A stretch of 21,240 nucleotides of DNA from Anaerosoma sp034007245 (GTDB taxonomy: Bacteria; Actinomycetota; Coriobacteriia; Anaerosomatales; Anaerosomataceae), in NCBI GenBank assembly GCA_034007245.1, contig JAVERH010000020.1, positions 1-21,240 on the forward strand, read 5' to 3'. How positions within the stretch are numbered: position 1 is the stretch's first letter; each line of letters opens with the position of its first letter. The notes beneath the pieces were generated by a model that saw only the letters and a list, made by a program, of their open reading frames with translations, searched no databases and was not told the origin of the DNA. The translations under genes were made by a program, and so were the position numbers. Shown piece by piece: positions 12,743-21,240 of this stretch.

Positions 12743-15700
12743 ATGGTGGAGATACTAGGTGCTCCAATGCCTGAATTCAGTGGGATGATTGCGCGCAGTC
12801 GGTTGGTCGAGCTGTTCAAGGCACAGTCACCACCACTCACGCTGATTTGTGCGGCTGCCGGGTACGGCAAGACCGTTCTGGCGTCGCAGATTGCGCGTGA
12901 ATCGGACTTTGATGTCGTGGCTTGGGTGCAGTTGCCGGATATCGATGTCAGTGCCGATATCCTGCTGAGGCAGATTGCCGATGTATTTGGTCCGCGATCA
13001 GAGCAAAGCGACGGTCTCATTGCTGAGTCCCTCCAGTCACCAGAATCCGTCTTAGTTGATGATTCAATGAGGATTCTCGATGGGTTGCGAGGTAATCGCG
13101 GAAGACGTGTACTTTTGGTTATCGATGGAGCAGATAGCCTGCGCGCTATCGAGGCTCTAACTGCACTTGCTGCGGATTTTGGACGGTGTATTTCTCCGGG
13201 TAGCCGTATCGTTGTCGCGTGTCGAAGGGTGGAACGTGAGGGGTCGATTGATCCTGGGGGAGTGTGGCTCATAGAGGAGGATGACCTCGCATTCACGATG
13301 GACGAGGTGCAGGCTCTCGTGACAGGTATGACTAGCGTCTGTCCGGAGGATGATGCGCTACGATTGTTTGAGGGTTACCTAGGGCATCCTGCCATTACCC
13401 GCATCATGATTCGTCATGGCGTGACGACATCTGAGACCCAGCCTCAGGATCTTATCTGGCAGACCGAAAGAATCGTGTCGTGGCTTGATGAGGGCGAAAT
13501 CGCTGCCCTCTATCTTGCGGCAGTTCTCGGTGGGGGCGAGTTTGCGGTGCTCCGGAAGTGTGCGTTTGCATGCGATTTGAAGCTCGATTGGGTTGCGCTG
13601 AGTCGCAGTGTGCCGCTATTCCACATCTTTGAAGCAGCACTGGGCGTCAGGTTGTTCAGGGTGCACGCGGTCCTATGTCATGTGATGGATCGGTTCGCTC
13701 AGACTAAGGTAACCGAGGATGATTGCATCAACATACGTACGGTTGTCTTCGAGCAGTTATCTCGCGATGGCGAATATGTGCGACTAGCCGCTGCACTTGA
13801 TCTATACGGTAGTGCGGATGAAGTTGCAGCGTGGTGTGAGAGCGATGGAGTCTCGATGATTCGCCATGCCGGCAATCTAGCAATCACCCGGCTTCTATCG
13901 AGAGTGTCACCTCTCAGTATCGCATCCAGTGCGCGGCTACTTGTGCTCCGAGCGCATGTCCAGCGTGCGGCGGGCACCCCAACGGCCGCACTTGAATCCG
14001 CGGTCATGGCTAAGCGAGTAGCGGAGGTAGCCAATGAGGATGCCAGCCTTGTCTCAGCAACGCTACTCATCGCCCGACTGCAATTCGATCAGGGTGTGGT
14101 CTCGGAGACTCAAGAGATGCTAGGGGAGCTTTCGAGTACCACTGTGCACTCTGTGAGTGTTGAGGCAGCCTGTGTAAGAGAGGCCTATCTGGCGGTCGCC
14201 GAGGCCAGCCTAGGAAGAATTTGTGATGCGACAAGGAGAGTTGAATCGTTGAAACACATTCTAAAGGGGGTGGATCAGGGCTCCGACGAAGCTGCATTTG
14301 TTGTCAACTGCATATCATGCATTCATGGTCAATTTCGAGGCGACTGGGCTGCCGCTTCCCCGTTGCTTGCCTCGCTTGCTTTTCGTTCGGATATGTCCCA
14401 CTACCAAAGCGAGCACATTCGGGTGAACTACTCAGCAGTGTTGGTTGAAACTGGGCGAACGGATGAGGCGCAACATCTGATTCAACCAATTGTTGATTGT
14501 TTTAGTCCTACAGAAATACGATCAGCTTATGCTGCCGCTTTGGGCACGTTGGCTGATTCGCTTTGGTTGTGTGCCGACTCGTCTACGGCTCGCGCGGTCA
14601 ATGATCGCGTGGTTAAGGCTTGCCAGGACTCCAACGACCAGTTTGGTCTGGCTGCACATAGTATCAATTCGGCGCGTGCGCTCAGGGCGCTTGGTGCGCA
14701 TGAAGACTCACTGTCTTGTGCATTGAAGGCCGAGTCATTCCTCGCCAGCTGTGGGGCCAGTGCTCATATGTTGCGCCTGATGGCGAGCATTGAGACTTCG
14801 GCGAGTCACCTTGCGCTCGGTGACGTGGCGCTTGCCTCAGATGCTATCGAAAACGTTCTCGCGGACCCGACAATCGCTGAGGCTATAGGACATCGTTTAC
14901 GGTGCGATCTCGTTCGAGCGGAGATTGATTGCATTCGAGGTGAGTGGCGGGCCGCTGTAGAACGTCTCGCCGGCTACTGTAAGTACATAGCAAGTGGTTC
15001 GGCGAACATGACGCTTGCGTGCTATATTCGTGCGTTTTCGAGGCTTCTTGGTGTACTGAATGAGGCGCTAGGAGAGATGAGGATTCCAGCGCGAGTGCTC
15101 AAGTTGATTCCGGACAACATTATTTCTGACACCCTCGCATGGGTTGAGGAGTCTATGGGGGTAGAGTCCGCATCATTGATGAGGCGTCGATATGGGTTTC
15201 GAGAGCAAGGTACATCTGTGGTATTGAGACAGGGGCCGTCCGTGTTGTTCGAAAGCCCAATTCTTCGAGTACATGCTTTTGGCAAGCTCGAGATTGAGAG
15301 CTCTTACGGATGCGTGGAGTACAAGTATTGGCATAAGCGTAAGTCACGCCTACTCTTCTTGATGCTGCTATGTGCGCCTGCGCACGAGATTCCTCGTGAT
15401 GTGGTTCTTGAACGGTTATGGCCAGAAATGGAGCATGGCAATGCGTTGCGTAATTTCTATGTGACCTGGAGCCATCTGCGAAAGGCCCTTATGTGCGAGA
15501 CAAAAGGGGCAGATGTCAGCCGATTTGCCGATTCCAACTCAGATGCGTGTTGGCTCACGGATCTTCTAGAGTCTGATATCGACCGGTTTAATGCTGAGCT
15601 CAGCGTTATGCATTCCGCACGATTTTCGGGCGATGAGCTTGCAGCTGTGTCGTCGGCCTTGCGACTCTCTGATATCTACCGAGGGGAGCTTCTCGCAATG

Positions 15701-16063
15701 AATATATACGATGAGTGGTTTGATGAGGATCGAACGCGAACGAAGCGTGATTTCTGTGATGCGATGGTCGCAGGAGCTCAGGCTGCGGTGGGCGTCAATA
15801 AACATGATCTTGCGCTAGTCTTTCTGAATCGCGTATCAATCATTGATCCATGGCGCGAGGATGTGTATCAGCTGATGATGCGCTGCCAGATGTCTGAGGG
15901 GAAGCGAAGCGGGGCCATAGAGACTTACAAGATATGTCGTACGCGACTGGTCGACGATCTAGGTATCGATCCATGCGCCGAGACTGTTCGCATTTTCCAA
16001 GCCGTGCTCGCGATGGAGGATATGGGTTCGTTGGCCGTGCCCCCGGCAAGCATCGGCTGTTAA
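12743..16063 (+). CDS. MalT-like ATPase / TPR / SARP-type (BTAD) transcriptional regulator
   Basis: 1106 residues. The N-terminus is a STAND-type NTPase as in MalT: FSGMIARSRLVELF, Walker A CAAAGYGKT (residues 36-44) and Walker B RRVLLVIDGAD (Asp128). A long middle part (about 380-800) is helical and alanine-rich, consistent with TPR-like repeats that receive a signal. The C-terminal region has an OmpR-type winged helix (about 840-935: RVHAFGKLEIE to LRNFYVTWSHLRKAL) and a bacterial transcriptional activation domain (about 942-1095: YRGELLAMNIYDEWFDEDRTRTKRDF, IIDPWREDVYQLMMRCQM, DDLGIDPCAETVRIF). MalT itself ends in a LuxR helix-turn-helix; this SARP-like end is the AfsR-like variant. ATG 12743 is preferred (GGGGGAA upstream, and the conserved N-terminus begins there). 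Upstream in-frame ATGs at 12728 and 12647 exist, the latter inside the repeated operator motif. It probably controls the adjacent HD-GYP block. Confidence 0.88.
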   Translation: MVEILGAPMPEFSGMIARSRLVELFKAQSPPLTLICAAAGYGKTVLASQIARESDFDVVAWVQLPDIDVSADILLRQIADVFGPRSEQSDGLIAESLQSPESVLVDDSMRILDGLRGNRGRRVLLVIDGADSLRAIEALTALAADFGRCISPGSRIVVACRRVEREGSIDPGGVWLIEEDDLAFTMDEVQALVTGMTSVCPEDDALRLFEGYLGHPAITRIMIRHGVTTSETQPQDLIWQTERIVSWLDEGEIAALYLAAVLGGGEFAVLRKCAFACDLKLDWVALSRSVPLFHIFEAALGVRLFRVHAVLCHVMDRFAQTKVTEDDCINIRTVVFEQLSRDGEYVRLAAALDLYGSADEVAAWCESDGVSMIRHAGNLAITRLLSRVSPLSIASSARLLVLRAHVQRAAGTPTAALESAVMAKRVAEVANEDASLVSATLLIARLQFDQGVVSETQEMLGELSSTTVHSVSVEAACVREAYLAVAEASLGRICDATRRVESLKHILKGVDQGSDEAAFVVNCISCIHGQFRGDWAAASPLLASLAFRSDMSHYQSEHIRVNYSAVLVETGRTDEAQHLIQPIVDCFSPTEIRSAYAAALGTLADSLWLCADSSTARAVNDRVVKACQDSNDQFGLAAHSINSARALRALGAHEDSLSCALKAESFLASCGASAHMLRLMASIETSASHLALGDVALASDAIENVLADPTIAEAIGHRLRCDLVRAEIDCIRGEWRAAVERLAGYCKYIASGSANMTLACYIRAFSRLLGVLNEALGEMRIPARVLKLIPDNIISDTLAWVEESMGVESASLMRRRYGFREQGTSVVLRQGPSVLFESPILRVHAFGKLEIESSYGCVEYKYWHKRKSRLLFLMLLCAPAHEIPRDVVLERLWPEMEHGNALRNFYVTWSHLRKALMCETKGADVSRFADSNSDACWLTDLLESDIDRFNAELSVMHSARFSGDELAAVSSALRLSDIYRGELLAMNIYDEWFDEDRTRTKRDFCDAMVAGAQAAVGVNKHDLALVFLNRVSIIDPWREDVYQLMMRCQMSEGKRSGAIETYKICRTRLVDDLGIDPCAETVRIFQAVLAMEDMGSLAVPPASIGC

Positions 16064-16197
16064 GGAATCGGTAAGATTCCGTTGCATACCCTTCGCTATG
16101 ATGCTCATGCGGTGGTTCGACAGATGGCCGAATGGCCCAGGCGGACTCTACCTGTGAGCGGGCCGGTGAGGAGACGGGAGACCTCCTGAGGGGCACT

Positions 16198-16319
16198 GGT
16201 ACGGTGATCGGGAGATATGGTTCTGTGGAGCTGCAGCAGAGGGACTGGGAGGTGACAGGCTTCCAGTCCCTTCACACTCCACACGGAGACGTAGCATCAC
16301 CTACTTGGTCCCCCGTACC
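16198..16319 (+). ncRNA. Nested long hairpin, candidate structured RNA of unknown family
   Basis: Four helices nest within each other: GGTACGG/CCGTACC (16198-16204/16313-16319, 7 bp), TGAT/ATCA (16205-16208/16296-16299), TGTGGAG/CTCCACA (16224-16230/16277-16283, 7 bp) and AGGGACTGG/CCAGTCCCT (16240-16248/16263-16271, 9 bp). All are Watson-Crick, with internal loops between them, forming one irregular rod of 122 nt. It ends before the secA -10 box, so it is not simply the secA leader. Transcription could come from TATGAT at 16097. A rod with internal bubbles recalls 6S-type RNA, but no family feature confirms that. Confidence 0.5.
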
Positions 16320-16332
16320 TAACACTTCGCCA

Positions 16333-16341
16333 TGCTACAAT
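16333..16341 (+). promoter_or_regulatory. Extended -10 promoter of secA
   Basis: TGCTACAAT combines an extended TGn with TACAAT (5 of 6 to consensus). Transcription would start near 16348, leaving a ~43-nt leader with AAGGAG (16377-16382) 8 nt before the ATG. No -35 at the proper distance is evident, as is usual for extended -10 promoters. Confidence 0.6.
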
Positions 16342-16390
16342 CTGCAGGTTCACAGCCCGCCCACTCACGTCTCCACAAGGAGCGTTTCAG

Positions 16391-19174
<2,784 letters not shown>

Positions 19175-19291
19175 CTCTTTTTTGCGGTGCGTGGGTTGGT
19201 GGAGGATGGCCGTATCCGCCGATGGACGGCGGGTCGGGCTAGAGGCCTTATGGCATGTTTATGACAGATGTTGGCTGACGAGGGGGGCGGC

Positions 19292-21184
19292 ATGACGCAT
19301 GAAAAGGGAGACGCACGCTGGAGCATGAGGTTGGTGGGTCGGCTCGTACTCGCGGTTCTACTGGTAGCGGTGATGTTGCCGGTGGGCGCGCTGCCTGCGA
19401 TGGGGGCCGACGACGACAATGTTCCCGGGGTGTCGATCCCGGGCTCGCCTTTCACGGGGACGCTTGATGAAGATGACGACATGGACGATGTCTATTCCGT
19501 ACATCTGGAGGCAGGTCAGCCGATCACGGTCGTGCTCGAGGGGCCTGACGATGCGGACTTCGATCTGTTTCTCTATGGCCCAAATACCACGGACGTGGGT
19601 GTTGACTCGTCAGAGCAGAGTGCATACTCATCCAGTTCGTACGAGCAGCTCACCTACACGGCGTCGACTGCCGGCACGTACTACGTGGATGTGTATTCTT
19701 CGTCTGGCTCGGGGAGCTACACGGTTGCATGGAGCTATACGCTCGCGTGGGATGTCGGCGCCGAGAATATACCTGGGGTGCCCATCCCTGCCTCGCCCTT
19801 CACGGGGATATTTGATGGAAGTGACAGCTGCGATGATGTCGTCGCGGTCGAGCTGGAGGCGGGCCAGTCGATCACCGCTGCGCTCAAGGGGACTGATGGG
19901 GCTGAATTCGACCTGTATCTCTATGGCCCGGGTACCACGGACGTGGATTCCGATCCCTACGAGACGAACTCTGTGAACTCCGGCTCGGTGGAGCTGCTCA
20001 ACTACACCGCAAGGGCGTCTGGTACATATTATCTGGACATCTATATTTCAACCGGTTCGGGGCGCTATACGGTTGCGTGGCGTATCGAGGACGAAGAGTC
20101 GGTTCTGTCGGTGAGTCCGATCGAGGGTCTTGGTCGCATCGAGACCGCGATCGCTGCGTCACGGGATGGGTTCGGGGATGGCTCGGACTATGTGATCATA
20201 GCCACCGCCCGCAAGTTCCCGGATGCGCTCGGGGGCAGCGCGCTTGCGGGGGTCCTGAGCGCTCCGATTCTGCTCACCGAGCCAGCAGCGCTGCCCGAGT
20301 GTGTAGCGGTTGAGATCGTTAGCAACCTCGGGGCGTCGAATGCGATCATCCTCGGCGGAGAGGCTGCTGTGTCGTCAGCGGTCGAGAGTAGGCTGCAGGA
20401 ACTTCTCGGCGAGGATAACGTGGAGCGTATCAGCGGGGACAGTCGCTACGAGACCGCAGAAAACGTAGCGGCACGGGTTATCCAGGAACGAGAATCGCTG
20501 TCCGAACCGCCCTATGAGCACACCGCCTTCGTGGCTACTGGCAGGAAGTTCGCCGATGCGGTAGCAGCATCGTCCTTCACTACATGGGGGACCTTCCCGG
20601 TCTATCTCGTCAACGAGGAGACCGGCCCGGTCGAGTTTGCAAACACGCTGTCGGCTGCCGGGGTCAGTCGGGTCTCCATCCTTGGTGGTGAGGTAGCGGT
20701 CCCTCTCGCGATCGAGACTGCTATCGAGGACGCGGGTATTCTCGTGATCGAGCGCTTTGCAGGCGCTAGCCGATATGAGACCGCCGCGTTGGTCGCTGAG
20801 GCGTTCTCGCGGTGTCCGGCCTGGGACGGGGAGGTGGCGATCACCACGGGTACGAAGTTCCCTGATGCACTTGCAGGTGGCGCAGCACTTGGAGCCCGGT
20901 GCGTGCCGATTCTTCTGACTCCGCCTACGACCCTCGATCCCGCTGTGCGGGCCTACTTAGCCAACCGGGGTCCATACATCGATCACCTCGACTTCCTCGG
21001 CGGCCTCACTTCCGTGAACGTGCCGACGCGTGCAGCTGCTCGCACGGCGATCGCCGACATGTGGGGTGGGTCACCTTTGGGCATCAGCACTTTCTCTGCC
21101 CCGGGCATCGATCGCTTCACGTCGTATGCGGTGACGCACGAGAAGCCGGCCGAGCGGGTGGAGGCTCCTGTCGGGAATAAGTAG
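19292..21184 (+). CDS. Secreted protein with two PPC-like domains and three CWB2 cell-wall-binding repeats
   Basis: 630 residues. A signal peptide (hydrophobic run LVLAVLLVAVMLPVGALPAM) probably ends after Ala39. Two similar domains of about 110 residues follow (about 43-150 and 157-265). Each begins (V)PGVxIPxSPFTG, contains LEAGQxIT and FDLxLYGPxTTDV, and ends YTAxxxGTYYxDxYxSxGSGxYTVAW; this is the beta-jelly-roll of the bacterial pre-peptidase C-terminal type. Then come three CWB2 (Cell_wall_binding_2) repeats (about 278-375, 376-485, 486-591). Their signatures are RIETA or SRYETA, xxATxxKFPDAL and ILGGxxAV. CWB2 repeats attach proteins to the cell wall via anionic polymers. No enzyme domain is present, so it may be a surface-layer or adhesion protein. 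ATG 19292 is preceded by GAGGGGGG; an in-frame ATG at 19268 is less well placed. The gene is separate from secA by 117 nt. Confidence 0.88.
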   Translation: MTHEKGDARWSMRLVGRLVLAVLLVAVMLPVGALPAMGADDDNVPGVSIPGSPFTGTLDEDDDMDDVYSVHLEAGQPITVVLEGPDDADFDLFLYGPNTTDVGVDSSEQSAYSSSSYEQLTYTASTAGTYYVDVYSSSGSGSYTVAWSYTLAWDVGAENIPGVPIPASPFTGIFDGSDSCDDVVAVELEAGQSITAALKGTDGAEFDLYLYGPGTTDVDSDPYETNSVNSGSVELLNYTARASGTYYLDIYISTGSGRYTVAWRIEDEESVLSVSPIEGLGRIETAIAASRDGFGDGSDYVIIATARKFPDALGGSALAGVLSAPILLTEPAALPECVAVEIVSNLGASNAIILGGEAAVSSAVESRLQELLGEDNVERISGDSRYETAENVAARVIQERESLSEPPYEHTAFVATGRKFADAVAASSFTTWGTFPVYLVNEETGPVEFANTLSAAGVSRVSILGGEVAVPLAIETAIEDAGILVIERFAGASRYETAALVAEAFSRCPAWDGEVAITTGTKFPDALAGGAALGARCVPILLTPPTTLDPAVRAYLANRGPYIDHLDFLGGLTSVNVPTRAAARTAIADMWGGSPLGISTFSAPGIDRFTSYAVTHEKPAERVEAPVGNK

Positions 21185-21240
21185 CGTTCTCGCGGCATCA
21201 TGCGCGTGCTATAGACCTGCCCGGCCTTTTGCAAGGGGTC

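Larger units (their letters stand above)
16064..16390 (+). other. Gene-free region between the regulator and secA
   Basis: 327 nt without a credible gene. In order it holds: a small hairpin GGAATC/GATTCC (16064-16080) straight after the stop codon without a T-tract; a -10-like TATGAT (16097-16102) with no clear -35; a GGCCC/GGGCC helix (16134-16138/16160-16164); an AGGAG/CTCCT hairpin (16169-16173/16183-16187); the nested hairpin listed separately; and the secA promoter and ribosome site. Confidence 0.6.

Noticed and set aside
16120..16160. ATGGCCGAATGGCCCAGG resembling the D-arm of a class II tRNA
   Set aside because: No acceptor stem, anticodon arm or GGTTCGAATCC-type T-arm follows in the proper register.
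19216..19232. Hairpin CCGCCG/CGGCGG downstream of secA as a terminator
   Set aside because: No T-tract follows. The CTCTTTTTTG at 19175 precedes the stem rather than following it, so neither makes a canonical terminator.

Overview
The window looks like chromosomal DNA of a GC-rich Gram-positive bacterium of the Actinomycetota, most likely a coriobacterial (Anaerosomatales/OPB41-type) lineage. This is inferred from the high GC content, the frequent GTG starts with strong purine Shine-Dalgarno sites, the long-form HPF, the comF / hpf / secA gene set and the CWB2 cell-wall-binding protein. I could not run a database search, so the taxonomy is inference. All credible genes are on the + strand.

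Layout. (1) 1-2522: the C-terminal end of a glucuronyl C5-epimerase-like protein, then mtnA (methionine salvage) followed 13 nt later by an AEC-family transporter. (2) 2548-3503: comF, whose last codons overlap a highly structured non-coding RNA closed by a perfect 12-bp long-range helix. Its position just after comF makes a raiA-motif RNA the best guess. (3) 3570-7718: a polar amino-acid ABC transporter with two lipoprotein binding proteins (one lacking the usual ligand-contacting residues), a permease fused to an extracytoplasmic domain, and an ATPase. (4) 7874-8468: hpf with a good rho-independent terminator. (5) 8500-16063: an unusual block of visibly lower GC. It has a palindrome-flanked promoter, a two-domain protein of unknown function, a 24-residue membrane peptide behind a Shine-Dalgarno-sequestering hairpin, a membrane HD-GYP protein, a second membrane HD protein with a degenerate active site, a DUF5317 protein and a 1106-residue MalT/SARP-type regulator. 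(6) 16064-16390: a gene-free stretch with a nested long hairpin and an extended -10 promoter. (7) secA, then a secreted protein with two PPC-like and three CWB2 repeats.

How it fits together. comF, hpf and secA often lie close together in Gram-positives. Here the transporter and the HD-GYP/regulator block sit in the gaps between them, so the window reads as a conserved housekeeping neighbourhood with two accessory cassettes. The most interesting candidate system is region 5: overlapping stop/start codons tie the active HD-GYP, the degenerate HD protein and DUF5317 together. A shared 12-nt motif (TGCGATRAATCG) occurs before the first gene of the block and before the large regulator gene. This suggests a membrane sensing and cyclic-dinucleotide signalling module with its own regulator and a possible small peptide component.
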